A DNA stretch of 64,000 bases from Burkholderia territorii (GTDB taxonomy: Bacteria > Pseudomonadota > Gammaproteobacteria > Burkholderiales > Burkholderiaceae). The notes beneath the pieces were generated by a model, which worked only from the letters and a program-made list of their open reading frames with translations, was not told the origin of the DNA and did no database searches. The DNA lies in the NCBI RefSeq assembly GCF_902833055.1, contig NZ_CADFEJ010000020.1, positions 1 through 64,000 on the forward strand, written 5' to 3'. Both the position numbers and the translations under genes were made by a program. Shown one piece after another: positions 17,804-26,656 of the stretch. Positions within the stretch are counted from its first letter, which is position 1; each line of letters starts with the position of its first letter.

Positions 17804-18073
17804 TTATCCGCCGGACAGCGCCTGCACGACATAGACGCGGCTGGCATCGCCGAGTGCATCGGACAGGTGTTGCCGGTCGCGTACCGGATGGCCGTCGATG
17901 AACACCGACAGATGTTTTCTCAGCGCGCCCTGGTCGTCGACGATATAGCCGCGCAGCCGCGGCTGCTCGCCGAAGACGGTTTCAAGCGCTTCGCCGAGCG
18001 TTCGTGCGTCGATGTCACGCTCGGGCGTGTCGATATGGCGCTGGATCGACGCCGCGAAGAAGAGGTGTGCCAT
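17804..18073 (-). CDS. MoaD/ThiS-family ubiquitin-like protein
   Basis: The 89-residue protein has the beta-grasp pattern of sulfur carriers and ends in SGG, the C-terminal diglycine that is adenylated and thiocarboxylated in MoaD and ThiS. The central part (TLGEALETVFGEQPRLRGYI, then LSVFIDG) fits MoaD. No molybdopterin or thiamine genes are nearby; the partner is instead the Asp-box protein immediately downstream. It could therefore serve a sulfur transfer or protein modification system other than cofactor synthesis, or borrow a distant MoeB/ThiF enzyme. Confidence 0.8.
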   Translation of the reverse strand: MAHLFFAASIQRHIDTPERDIDARTLGEALETVFGEQPRLRGYIVDDQGALRKHLSVFIDGHPVRDRQHLSDALGDASRVYVVQALSGG

Positions 18074-18198
18074 GGCAGTGACTGGCAGGAGCCGCGCGGG
18101 AGGGACGGTCTGTAGTGTAGGCGATCGATCGGGCCGGCCGCGACATTTGTCGTACGGCCGGCGGCACGACGAGGTTGCTGCGTCGCGCAATGATCCGG

Positions 18199-18597
18199 CT
18201 ATGCGTATTTGTCGCCGACCGTGCTTCGCACAGGGTGCGTGTCGTAGACGATGATCATGCGCTCGATGCGCGCGTCGTCGTCGAATTCGAATACGTCGAC
18301 GCACTCGAACCGCACCTCGGAGCCGTCCTTCAGTCCCCAGTCGTAGACGAAATAGCCGGTGGCCCGACGTGCGCCCGTCGTGCTGACGCAGATGTCGATC
18401 GGCGTGATCCGGCTTTGTCCGGATGCCGCCACGACTTTTTCGAAAAAGGGGTGCGGCGCCATCCAGCCGAGAAACGGCGAATATATTTGCGCATCCGGCG
18501 CGAACAGCGCGCAGATCTCGGCGACGTTGCCGCTTTCGAGCGCTTTGAGGTAGGTATCGACCTGCCGCGTGTATAGTGCGTCGGACGACGATGCCAT
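18199..18597 (-). CDS. NTF2-like/SnoaL-like protein
   Basis: The 132-residue protein fits the NTF2-like cone fold: an N-terminal helix (YTRQVDTYLKALESGNVAEI), the motif ALFAPDAQIYSP, and a beta sheet ending ERMIIVYD. Family members are small enzymes (isomerases, cyclases) or ligand-binding proteins. The ATG at 18595-18597 follows GGAG by about 8 bases. It is divergent from a LysR gene with a 78-bp shared promoter region, so it is probably that regulator's target. The substrate is unknown. Confidence 0.8.
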   Translation of the reverse strand: MASSSDALYTRQVDTYLKALESGNVAEICALFAPDAQIYSPFLGWMAPHPFFEKVVAASGQSRITPIDICVSTTGARRATGYFVYDWGLKDGSEVRFECVDVFEFDDDARIERMIIVYDTHPVRSTVGDKYA

Positions 18598-18675
18598 GGT
18601 ATTTCTCCGCTGATTGTTGACGAACCGTGCGCGACAGCCGTCGCGAACCGGTTCAACCACGATAGCGATCCCGCG

Positions 18676-19617
18676 ATGACCGAGCAAACGAATAATCCGC
18701 AACCCGGGTATGCCGCCCGCGCATATCCGCTGGCGGATCTGACGCGCCCGCTGCCGCCGCTGACGGCGTTCCAGGCGTTCGTCGCCGCCGCCGAACTGGG
18801 CAGCTTCAACCGGGCGGCCGAGCATCTGTGCCGGACGCAGGGCGCGGTGAGCCGCCAGGTGCAGCAACTGGAAGCGCACTACCGATGTGCGCTGTTCGTT
18901 CGTCATCCTTCCGGATTGACGTTGACCGCGGAGGGCGGCGCGTTGCTGACGGTGGCCATCGACGTGCTCGCGCAACTGGCGCAACATGCGCACGCCCATG
19001 CGCATTCCGCGTCGGCCCTGACGTTGCGCCTGCCTTCCACGTTCGCGATTCGGTGGCTGCTGCCGCGGCTCCCGGCGGTCAATCATGCATTGTCGCGAAC
19101 CGAATTGCGCATTCACACGTCGGCGGACGACACGCCGGATTTCACCGATGCCGACGTCGACGCCATCGTCGTGCGCGGTACCGGAAGCTGGGCGGGAATG
19201 ATGGCGGTGCCGCTGTTCGACGAGTGCCTCACGCCGATGTGCACGCGCGAGGCAGCCGCGTCGTTGAAGTCGATCGCCGATCTCGCGCATGCGACGCTGC
19301 TGCATCCCGCGCGCAATCGCGACGAATGGCGATGCTGGCTCGACGCCGTCGGCGCAACGCGGATCGACCCGCGCACCGGGCTCGTATTCGATACGCTCGA
19401 ACTGACGTTGACGGCCGCGGCTCACGGGCACGGCGTCGCGATCGGCGATCCGCGCATGGCGGCGGATCGGCTGGCCACCGGCGCGCTCGTCACGCCGTTT
19501 CCGGAGGTCGTGCGCAACGGTCTGGGCTACTACCTCGTCTACCCGGCGCAGCGTGCCGCGCAACCCGCGATTCAGGCGCTTGCGGAAGTGCTGACGCGTC
19601 TCGCGCGCGAGGACTGA
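18676..19617 (+). CDS. LysR-type transcriptional regulator (GcvA-like)
   Basis: The 313-residue protein has the LysR winged helix (PLTAFQAFVAAAELGSFNRAA, then TQGAVSRQVQQLEAHY) after about 27 extra N-terminal residues, and the usual effector-binding half. It diverges from the NTF2-like gene, its likely target. It converges on the Asp/Asn hydroxylase-like gene, with a short gap of 28 bp between the two stops. Confidence 0.86.
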   Translation: MTEQTNNPQPGYAARAYPLADLTRPLPPLTAFQAFVAAAELGSFNRAAEHLCRTQGAVSRQVQQLEAHYRCALFVRHPSGLTLTAEGGALLTVAIDVLAQLAQHAHAHAHSASALTLRLPSTFAIRWLLPRLPAVNHALSRTELRIHTSADDTPDFTDADVDAIVVRGTGSWAGMMAVPLFDECLTPMCTREAAASLKSIADLAHATLLHPARNRDEWRCWLDAVGATRIDPRTGLVFDTLELTLTAAAHGHGVAIGDPRMAADRLATGALVTPFPEVVRNGLGYYLVYPAQRAAQPAIQALAEVLTRLARED

Positions 19618-19645
19618 TCGCGACGGGCGGGCGCCGAGCGATCGG

Positions 19646-20335
19646 CTAGACCGGAATCGACCGCCCCCGCATCCGGATGCCGAGTCGCACCACGCCGATC
19701 ACCGCATTCGACAGCCACGTCAGCAAGCGCGGCATGCCGCGCCGCCGGATATCGAGCAGCAGCACGATCCGCACTTCGTCGCTATCGTTCCACACCTCAT
19801 GCACGAACGTGTCGTCCCACAGCAGGAAACAGCCTTCGTCGAGCCGGTATTCGCGACCGTCGACCTTCAGCACCGCAGCCGGCGTGCCGTCGGCGCGCTT
19901 CGGCATCGACAGCACCAGATAGCCGCGCAGGATGCCGCGAAACGGCCCGCGATGCGGCGGGATGTGCTTGCCGGGCGCAAGGAACGACAGCGACGCGGAT
20001 AACACGTCCGGTGACGCCGCGACGATCGATTCGACGGTCGGGCAACGCGACAGGTTGCGCGGGAACGGCTGGCCGTAAGCCTGCATGATGAACATCCGCC
20101 AGTCGCGCGCATCGTTGGCCGAGATGTCGTGCTGCTCGCGCATGATCTCGTGGAAGCGCGGGATGCGCGGCAGGTGGCGCGCGACGGCCAGCGCTTCCGC
20201 GCGAATGGCCGGCCACGCGCGGACGAATCGTTCGGCGTCGGGAAACGCGGCCGCGTCGAGCACGGCGCCGCTGTCGATATGGCGGTCGTACAGCGTGCGA
20301 AGCAGGCCGGCTGCATAGTCGTAAGCGACGGACAT
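19646..20335 (-). CDS. Aspartyl/asparaginyl beta-hydroxylase-like dioxygenase (LpxO-like)
   Basis: This 229-residue protein has the core of the Asp/Asn beta-hydroxylase family: PPHRGPFRGILRGYLVL, with the first metal-binding His and the 2-oxoglutarate region, and WDDTFVHEVWN, with the second His. Such Fe(II)/2-oxoglutarate enzymes hydroxylate aspartyl residues in proteins or, as LpxO, the 2-position of lipid A acyl chains. A C-terminal hydrophobic stretch (LTWLSNAVIGVVRLGI) suggests membrane association, as in LpxO. The start at 20335 is preferred; a GTG at 20353 is possible. Lipid A hydroxylation is a plausible inference only. Confidence 0.75.
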   Translation of the reverse strand: MSVAYDYAAGLLRTLYDRHIDSGAVLDAAAFPDAERFVRAWPAIRAEALAVARHLPRIPRFHEIMREQHDISANDARDWRMFIMQAYGQPFPRNLSRCPTVESIVAASPDVLSASLSFLAPGKHIPPHRGPFRGILRGYLVLSMPKRADGTPAAVLKVDGREYRLDEGCFLLWDDTFVHEVWNDSDEVRIVLLLDIRRRGMPRLLTWLSNAVIGVVRLGIRMRGRSIPV

Positions 20336-20539
20336 GATCGAGGTGCGATCCACAAGGTGTCGTCAGTCTGCCCCACGCGCGGTGGGGCCTGCGTTACGTC
20401 AGGTTACGCCGGCTGACGAAAGAATGACAGTTCGATGAACGTCGGGCGCAAACGGTCGGTCATTCCGGGAATAAACGTATGCCTCGTGTCGTCATACGGG
20501 TGTAGCACGTCGTTTCGTTGACTTCCGAAGGAGTGAAAC

Positions 20540-20884
20540 ATGAATACGCATTGGCTGGTGGCCGCCATGGTGGCGGCGATGTCCGTCGCGAGTGTCGCGA
20601 CGCCTGCGTCGGCACAGGCATTGACGCGCGGGCAGGTCAGGCAGCAACTGATCGACGCCGAAAACAACGGGCTGCGCTTCGTGACCGATGCGTCGTATCC
20701 GGAGGTGAGCCCGCTGTTCCGGCAGCAGGCCGAGCGGATGCCTCGGCGTCAGGCCGAAACCGCGGTCGGCAGCGATCCGGCCGCGGCTTCCGGTGCGGGG
20801 CGGCCAACGGAGCTGCCGTCGCGTCCGCGCGCGGCCGCATGCGTGGGTCCGGAAAGTTTCTGCACACCGTATTTCGGCAGCTGA
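20540..20884 (+). CDS. DUF4148 small secreted protein
   Basis: The 114-residue product has a signal peptide (MNTHWLVAAMVAAMSVASVATPASAQA) followed by LTRGQVRQQLIDAENNGL, the DUF4148 signature, then a low-complexity tail ending CVGPESFCTPYFGS with two cysteines. Burkholderia genomes carry many paralogues of this periplasmic family of unknown role. GAAGGAG lies upstream of the ATG. A second DUF4148 gene follows 70 bp later on the same strand. Confidence 0.82.
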   Translation: MNTHWLVAAMVAAMSVASVATPASAQALTRGQVRQQLIDAENNGLRFVTDASYPEVSPLFRQQAERMPRRQAETAVGSDPAAASGAGRPTELPSRPRAAACVGPESFCTPYFGS

Positions 20885-20954
20885 AGTAGCGGGCCGCCAC
20901 GGCGGGCCGACATCCACGAAGGTGGACCGGCACGCAACATTGAAGGAGTTGATG

Positions 20955-21230
20955 ATGAAAACTTGCATCGCACTACTGATGATTGGCGTGATCGCCGGTC
21001 AGTCCGCATTCGCGCAATCGAATGCACCGCTCACGCGTGCACAGGTCCGCGACGAGCTGATTCGTCTGGAAGCGGCGGGATACGATCCTTCGAAGGGAGA
21101 CGACGGCGAATATCCGGTGGACATTCAGGCCGCGATGGCGAAGCTCGCCGAGCAGGATCGGGCGCGGATGGCGGCTTTGCCCGCCGCGCCTGCGTCGGCG
21201 TCCGTCATGCCCGCGCAGGCCGACGACTAG
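20955..21230 (+). CDS. DUF4148 small secreted protein, second copy
   Basis: The product is 91 residues, with a signal peptide (MKTCIALLMIGVIAGQSAFAQ) and then LTRAQVRDELIRLEAAGYDPS, the DUF4148 signature. AAGGAG at 20943-20948 is 6 bases before the ATG at 20955; an adjacent in-frame ATG at 20952 is too close to it. It is paralogous to the preceding gene in its core only, the tails being different. Confidence 0.82.
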   Translation: MKTCIALLMIGVIAGQSAFAQSNAPLTRAQVRDELIRLEAAGYDPSKGDDGEYPVDIQAAMAKLAEQDRARMAALPAAPASASVMPAQADD

Positions 21231-21497
21231 GTGCCGACGTGTACGTGTGTCTCTTCAGGCCGATGTGTTCGCGGTACGGCAATACACATGCCGTTCGCCG
21301 CACGCGGCCCGGTCGATCGGCACGGACGGCGAGGCCGTCGATCGCGCGCCGCTTTGCGCGGCGCCGCGATCAACTCGTTGCCCGATTTGGACGGGCGCGC
21401 AGCTAGCTTGGCGGATGAGCCGCGATGCAGCCGGGAGTGCGCTCCGCCATTAGCGCATCTCTGCCCGCGATGGCGCGCGAGCAGGCTGGCGTCGAGA

Positions 21498-22025
21498 TTA
21501 CCAGGGCATCATCCGTTGCAGGACCGTGTCGCGCAGCACGAAACGATGCGCGAGCGCGGCTGCGACGTGAAGGCAGATGCCCGCGAACAGCACCCACGCG
21601 AGGATGCCGTGCACATCGCCCATCGCGTGCCCGAAACCCGAACCGGCTGCCGACAGCGCCGGCAGCGGGACGATGCCGAACAGCGTGACGGCCCATGCAC
21701 GCGATGATGCATTGATCCAGCCGAGCAGCGGCACCACGATCAGCAATGCGTAGAGCCCGAAGTGCGTTGCGCCGGATACCGCACGCATCGCAGGCGACAG
21801 TTCGTCGGCGGGCGGCCGATGCGTCACGCGCCAGAGCACGCGGCAAACCATCGCGGCAAGCAACGCGGTGCCCACGATCAGATGCGCGGCGATCAGGCCG
21901 ACCGGCTGCGTATCGCGATGCACGTCGGGCATCGTCCAGCCGATCACATATTGCGCGACGACGAGCGCCACGATCAGCCAGTGAAGAAGGCGGGCGACTG
22001 CGTCGTATCGGGCCGTTGTAGACAT
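21498..22025 (-). CDS. Cytochrome b561-family protein
   Basis: The 175-residue membrane protein has four helices with histidines in the positions that hold two b hemes: RLLHWLIVALVV, AAHLIVGTALL, THFGLYALLIV and GDVHGILAWVLF. It would pass electrons between the quinone pool and a periplasmic partner, or act as a superoxide:quinone oxidoreductase like E. coli CybB. The start at 22025 has GGAG 7-8 bases upstream. No partner gene is adjacent. Confidence 0.87.
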   Translation of the reverse strand: MSTTARYDAVARLLHWLIVALVVAQYVIGWTMPDVHRDTQPVGLIAAHLIVGTALLAAMVCRVLWRVTHRPPADELSPAMRAVSGATHFGLYALLIVVPLLGWINASSRAWAVTLFGIVPLPALSAAGSGFGHAMGDVHGILAWVLFAGICLHVAAALAHRFVLRDTVLQRMMPW

Positions 22026-22485
22026 GAAAGCTCCAGGCAAGCGGATGAGGACCGTATATTGCGGCGGATTTTACGGCCGAATCCTTAACAAAACGTTAAG
22101 CGCGCGATCGCACGCCGCTTTCGTCCGCTGCACCCTGCGCACGATCGGCCCGAGCGGATTCCGCCGGCACGTTCATTCGGCGTTTCGTGCGGGTTTCGTT
22201 GATTGCGCTGCGCGTACCCGCAGCGTTTTTCACGACGATGACATTCCTGTCGGTCCGTAAGGTGGCCGACGCGGCACTCAGGTGGCGCGGACGTTTGCGA
22301 CGATGTCCGCGTGTCCGGAATCGATCATCGCACGATAGTCGTGTCATCTGATTGCGCGTACTGTCGGTCGATCGTCCTGCATATCCGGCTCAACGGGAAT
22401 CGATATGGCGGCGTGTACGGGTGAGCGCGCGTTCGCGCGTGCTCACCCGGGCGTCGCCGTCACCGGGCCAACACTGGGGAGAAGC
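22026..22485. other. Divergent intergenic region between cytochrome b561 and hpnI
   Basis: This 460-bp gap contains promoters for both flanking genes, the hairpin described at 22418-22449, and no supported reading frame. The AT-rich segment near 22080-22100 (ATCCTTAACAAAACGTTAAG) is a plausible promoter area for the b561 gene. Confidence 0.5.
22418..22449 (+). promoter_or_regulatory. Strong leader hairpin with UUCG loop upstream of hpnI
   Basis: CGGGTGAGC at 22418-22426 pairs with GCTCACCCG at 22441-22449, and CGCG pairs with CGCG inside, giving a 14-bp stem with one G-U pair and a TTCG loop at 22432-22435. It ends 36 bases before the hpnI start and has no T-run, so it is not a standard terminator. 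Confidence 0.55.
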
Positions 22486-23655
22486 ATGGTTTTGCTGCAC
22501 GTGCTGTACGCGCTGGCCAGCGCAATGTCGATCGCATGCGGGCTATGCGCGTTGTTCGCCATTGCGTACACCGTCACGGCCAGCGTGCTGGTCGGCCGAT
22601 TCTTTTCTCGCGCCCGGGCCGAGCCGCGCGACTATCCGGGCGTCACCGTCGCGAAACCGCTGCACGGCGACGAATGGAATCTCGCTCAGCATCTTGAAAG
22701 CTTCTTCGTCCAGGATTATCCGGGGCCGGTACAGCATCTGTTCGGCGTGCACGATGCGGGCGACGCGGCGCTCGCGGCCGTCGAGACGCTGCGCACGCGC
22801 TATCCGGACGCGAACATCAAGGTCGTCGCCGATGCGCGCTTGTACGGGCCGAACCGCAAGATCGCGAATCTCGTCAACATGCTCGAACACGCGGAGCATT
22901 CGGTGCTGTGCCTCGCCGACAGCGACGTGCTGGTCGAGCGCGATTATCTGCGCGCCGTCGTGAGCGCGCTACAGCAGCCGGAAGTCGGCATCGTGACGAG
23001 CGTGTATCGCGGCGTTGCGTCGCCGGGTTTCTGGCCCGGCGTCGCCGTCGCGATGACGAATTACCATTTCCTGCCCGGTGTCGTTACCGGGCTTTTCATC
23101 GGGCGCGCCCGTCCGTGCTTTGGACAGACGATTGCAATCGCGCGCTCGACGCTCGAACGCATCGGCGGGCTCGCGCGCTTCGCGCATCACCTGGCCGAGG
23201 ATCACGCACTCGGCGAAGCGGTGCGGCAGGTCGGCGCGCAGGTGGTCGTTCCGCCGTTCGTCGTCGGGCATGCCTGTGTCGAAGAGACGTTCGCCGCGCT
23301 GTACGCGCACGAATTGCGCTGGAGCTGCACGATACGCGCGGCGGACCGGCTCGGTCACGCCGGGTCGGTGCTGATGCATCCGTTGCCGCTGGCGTTGCTG
23401 GCCGCGCTGTTTTCCGGCGGCACGCCGGCCGCATGGTGGCTGGCGTTCGCGGCGCTCGTCGCGCGGGCGTTACTGATGTTGAAGACGAGCCGTGCGACCG
23501 GCGCGGGTCTGCGCGGCGCGCTTTGGCTGCCGTTCGTCGATCTCCTGCAGTTCGTGGTATTCGTGTCGAGCTTCTTCTCGTCGCATGTCGTCTGGCGCGG
23601 CACGCGCTTTCGCGTCGACCGCGAGGGCTTGCTGTCGCCAGCGGGGAAATCATGA
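22486..23655 (+). CDS. hpnI: Hopanoid biosynthesis glycosyltransferase HpnI (ceramide glucosyltransferase-like)
   Basis: The 389-residue GT21-type enzyme has an N-terminal membrane anchor, the acidic motif CLADSDVLVERDYL and the processive (Q/R)xxRW-like motif HELRWSCTI, then C-terminal helices. In hopanoid producers HpnI adds N-acetylglucosamine to bacteriohopanetetrol at the inner membrane, before deacetylation by HpnK and rearrangement by HpnJ; neither of those genes is in the window. The start at 22486 follows GGGGAGA; an upstream in-frame ATG at 22405 would include the leader hairpin. Its stop overlaps the hpnL start (ATGA). Confidence 0.86.
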   Translation: MVLLHVLYALASAMSIACGLCALFAIAYTVTASVLVGRFFSRARAEPRDYPGVTVAKPLHGDEWNLAQHLESFFVQDYPGPVQHLFGVHDAGDAALAAVETLRTRYPDANIKVVADARLYGPNRKIANLVNMLEHAEHSVLCLADSDVLVERDYLRAVVSALQQPEVGIVTSVYRGVASPGFWPGVAVAMTNYHFLPGVVTGLFIGRARPCFGQTIAIARSTLERIGGLARFAHHLAEDHALGEAVRQVGAQVVVPPFVVGHACVEETFAALYAHELRWSCTIRAADRLGHAGSVLMHPLPLALLAALFSGGTPAAWWLAFAALVARALLMLKTSRATGAGLRGALWLPFVDLLQFVVFVSSFFSSHVVWRGTRFRVDREGLLSPAGKS

Positions 23656-24740
23656 TGGACGACACGCATTCCGATGTTGAAGGCCCGGACCGGCAGCGTG
23701 CGCGTCGCGACGCGCGGCTGCGGCATGCGGGGCGCGCGGCGGCGCTGGCCGGGCTGTTGCTCGCGGTATGGCTGATCTGGCGCGAGCATCCGCTGGAGAT
23801 CCTGCACCGGCTCCGGACGGCCGGCGCCGGATTGCTGGCCGCCGCGCTGGCCCATATCCTGCCGATGCTCGCGAATGCGTGGGACTGGCGGATGCTGATT
23901 CGCGGCCCGCGCCGGCCATCGTTCGCGACGATGCTCAAGCTCGTGTGGATCCGCGAATCGATCAACGGGCTGTTGCCGGTCGCGCGGATCGGCGGCGAGA
24001 TCGTGTCGTTCAGTCTGCTGCGGCAGGCCGGCGTGCGCCCGGCGACGGCCGTGGCGAGCCTCGTCGCCGACATGCAGCTGACGCTGATCAGCCAGCTGGT
24101 GTTCGCGCTCGTCGCGATCGGCTACGTGCTCGAACACGTGTCGTCCGGCGCCGCGCAGGCGGCGGCGCGTCTCGCGATCGGGATGGCGGCGCTCGTGCCG
24201 GTGCTGCTGCTGTTTGCGCTGGTGCAGCACGCGCGGCCGTTCGAGCGCGCGATGCGTGTGGCCAACCGCGTCACGAGCGGCAAGGTGGTGGCGCTGGTCG
24301 GCGAATCGGCGCGCACCGATCAGTCGATCCGGATGATCTGGAGAAAGACGGGTATCGTCGTCCGCTATCTGACCGTGTGGCAGACGCTGCAATTCGTCGG
24401 CTATGCGCTGGAGATCTGGCTCGCGCTGCATTTCCTCGGCGCCGATCCGACGTTCGCGCAGGCGCTCGCGATCGAGGCGCTGATCCAGCTGCTGAGCAGC
24501 ATCGCGTTCCTGATGCCGGGCGGTCTGGGCGTGCAGGAGGGCGGGTTCGTGCTGATCGGCGGGCTGCTCGGGTTCGACGCACCGACCTGTCTGGCGCTTG
24601 CCGGCGCGCGACGCGTGCGCGACCTGCTGTTCTATCTGCCGGGTTTGCTCGCGTGGCAGCATGCGGCCGGCGCGGCGCGCATGCCGTACGACGCGAGGCG
24701 CGCATCGATGCGCGTCGGCGAGTCCGCCGGGCCGCGCTGA
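23652..24740 (+). CDS. hpnL: HpnL-like hopanoid-associated integral membrane protein (LPG synthase TM family)
   Basis: The 362-residue polytopic protein has about seven to eight helices and the conserved pieces of the lysylphosphatidylglycerol synthase membrane domain: ESINGLLPVARIGGEIVSF and FLMPGGLGVQEGGFVLIG. Members next to hopanoid genes are named HpnL and are proposed to move or present hopanoid intermediates. The ATGA overlap with hpnI implies coupled translation. The transport role is inferred from family literature, not from sequence. Confidence 0.83.
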   Translation: MMDDTHSDVEGPDRQRARRDARLRHAGRAAALAGLLLAVWLIWREHPLEILHRLRTAGAGLLAAALAHILPMLANAWDWRMLIRGPRRPSFATMLKLVWIRESINGLLPVARIGGEIVSFSLLRQAGVRPATAVASLVADMQLTLISQLVFALVAIGYVLEHVSSGAAQAAARLAIGMAALVPVLLLFALVQHARPFERAMRVANRVTSGKVVALVGESARTDQSIRMIWRKTGIVVRYLTVWQTLQFVGYALEIWLALHFLGADPTFAQALAIEALIQLLSSIAFLMPGGLGVQEGGFVLIGGLLGFDAPTCLALAGARRVRDLLFYLPGLLAWQHAAGAARMPYDARRASMRVGESAGPR

Positions 24741-24819
24741 TGCGGCCCGACGTCGTCGGCCAGCCGAGCGGGCAGCCGCTCGCTCGCGCGGCCGCTTGCC
24801 GCGCCCGGCGGCGCGGCCG

Positions 24820-25791
24820 TCAACGCCGCTCGTCGGCGATGTAGCTGCGGATCACGTCCGCGAACGACGTGTCGCCCTTCAGGCCGAGCGCTTCGGCGCG
24901 CGTCGTGTCCCAGCGGCCCGGCCAGCTGCCGACGATCTTCTCGACGCGTTCGTCCGGCGCATGGCGGATCAGCTTCACGACGTCGTCGCCCGCGACTTCG
25001 CGCAGCGCCGCGATCATTTCGTCGACCGATACCGACAGGCCCGGCAAGTTGATCACGCGCTTGTTGCCGAGCTTCGCGCCGTCGATCTCGCAACCCGCGA
25101 CGAGCGCGTCGATCGCGCCGCGCGGCGACAGCAGCCACAGCCGCGTCGAACCCGGCACCGGGCATACGCTCTCCTCGCCGTTCAGCGGTTCGCGGATGAT
25201 GCCGCTCGCGAACGACGACGCGGCCGCGTTCGGGCGGCCCGGCCGCACGCTGATGGTCGGCAGCCGCAGCACGCGGCCGTCGACGAAGCCGCGCCGTGCG
25301 TAGTCGCACAGCAGCAGTTCGGCGATCGCCTTCTGCGCGCCGTACGACGATTGCGGGTTCAGCGCGGTGTCGTCCTGCACGACGTCGGGCAACACGCCGC
25401 CGTAGACGGCCACCGAGCTCGTGAATACGACGCGCGGACGATGGCCGCGCGCGCGACACACTTCGAGCAGCGTGCGCGATGCGTCGAGGTTGATCCGCAT
25501 GCCGAGATCGAAATCGGCTTCAGCCTGCCCGCTGACGATCGCCGCGAGGTGGAAGATCGCGCCCGTCTGCGTGTCGATCGCGCTTTCGAGCACGGTGCGA
25601 TCGGCGATGTCCCCGACGATCGGCGTCACGCGCGCGTCGCCGAAATCGCTGCCCTTGACGACGTCGAGCAGCACCAGTTCGTCGATCTTGTCGGTCCGGC
25701 CGTCGGGGCCGGTCAACTCGCCGCGCTCGAGCAGCTTGCGCGCGAGACGCTGGCCGAGAAAGCCGGCGCCGCCGGTGATCAGTACCTTCAT
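24820..25791 (-). CDS. denD: D-erythronate dehydrogenase
   Basis: The 323-residue extended short-chain dehydrogenase has the NAD-binding GGAGFLGQRLA at its N-terminus and the catalytic YGAQK (YxxxK) motif after SSVAVYGG. In the described D-erythronate route, DenD oxidises D-erythronate to 2-oxo-tetronate, which OtnI isomerises, OtnK phosphorylates and OtnC decarboxylates. It is the last gene of the operon, 28 bp after otnI. The context makes the specific assignment strong. Confidence 0.9.
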   Translation of the reverse strand: MKVLITGGAGFLGQRLARKLLERGELTGPDGRTDKIDELVLLDVVKGSDFGDARVTPIVGDIADRTVLESAIDTQTGAIFHLAAIVSGQAEADFDLGMRINLDASRTLLEVCRARGHRPRVVFTSSVAVYGGVLPDVVQDDTALNPQSSYGAQKAIAELLLCDYARRGFVDGRVLRLPTISVRPGRPNAAASSFASGIIREPLNGEESVCPVPGSTRLWLLSPRGAIDALVAGCEIDGAKLGNKRVINLPGLSVSVDEMIAALREVAGDDVVKLIRHAPDERVEKIVGSWPGRWDTTRAEALGLKGDTSFADVIRSYIADERR

Positions 25792-25819
25792 GTTGTGAGC
25801 CCTCTTCGGAATGCCTGGA

Positions 25820-26596
25820 TTACAGATATGGCTTGAGCCAGCCGAGGCCTTCGGACGTGCCGGCCTTCGGGCGATATTCGCAGCCGATCCAGCCGTCGTA
25901 GCCGAGCGCGTCGATCAGCTCGAACAGATACGGGTAGTTGAGTTCGCCGATGTCCGGCTCGTGACGCTCGGGCACGCCGGCGATCTGAATGTGGCCGATG
26001 CCCGCGAAATCGCGCTTGAGCTTCATCGCGAGGTCGCCTTCGACGATCTGGCAGTGGTAGCAGTCGAACTGCACCTTCAGGTTCGGCGCGCCGACTTCCG
26101 CGCGGATGTCATGCGCATCGTCCTGGCGGCTGAGGAAATAGCCGGGCATGTCGCGCTGGTTGATCGGCTCGATCAGGATCGTGATGCCGTGCGCGGCGGC
26201 CGCCTGCGCAGCGTGCCGCAGGTTCGCCACGTAGGTATCGCGATGGCGCGCGCGGTCGGCGCCCGGCGCGACCATCCCGGCCATCACGTGCAGCTTCTTG
26301 TTGCCGAGCACGCGCGCATAGTCGAGCGCCCGGTCGATGCCGCGCCGGAACTCGTCCTCGCGGCCCGGCAGCGACGCGAGCCCGCGTTCGCCGGCGGCCC
26401 AGTCGCCCGGCGGCGCGTTGAACAGCGCCTGCACGAGGCCGTGCGCGTCGAGGCGCGCGCGGATGTCCTCCGCGGCGAAGTCGTACGGGAACAGGTACTC
26501 GACGGCCTTGAAGCCGTCGTACGAGGCAGCGGCGAAGCGTTCGAGGAACGCGTGCTCGGTGTACATCATCGAGAGGTTGGCGGCGAAGCGGGGCAT
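25820..26596 (-). CDS. otnI: 2-oxo-tetronate isomerase (hydroxypyruvate isomerase family)
   Basis: The 258-residue TIM-barrel protein resembles hydroxypyruvate isomerase, with metal-site segments LIEPINQRDMPGY, VQFDCYHCQIVEGD and the C-terminal GCEYRP. In sugar-acid operons of this layout, OtnI converts 2-oxo-tetronate to 3-oxo-tetronate so that both threonate and erythronate enter one kinase. It lies between the MFS transporter (60 bp upstream) and denD. Confidence 0.9.
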   Translation of the reverse strand: MPRFAANLSMMYTEHAFLERFAAASYDGFKAVEYLFPYDFAAEDIRARLDAHGLVQALFNAPPGDWAAGERGLASLPGREDEFRRGIDRALDYARVLGNKKLHVMAGMVAPGADRARHRDTYVANLRHAAQAAAAHGITILIEPINQRDMPGYFLSRQDDAHDIRAEVGAPNLKVQFDCYHCQIVEGDLAMKLKRDFAGIGHIQIAGVPERHEPDIGELNYPYLFELIDALGYDGWIGCEYRPKAGTSEGLGWLKPYL

Positions 26597-26656
26597 GGCA
26601 GCGGGTCCTGTGAATGAATGGGGCAGGGCGCGCGGCGCCCCGCGTCGAATACCGGA

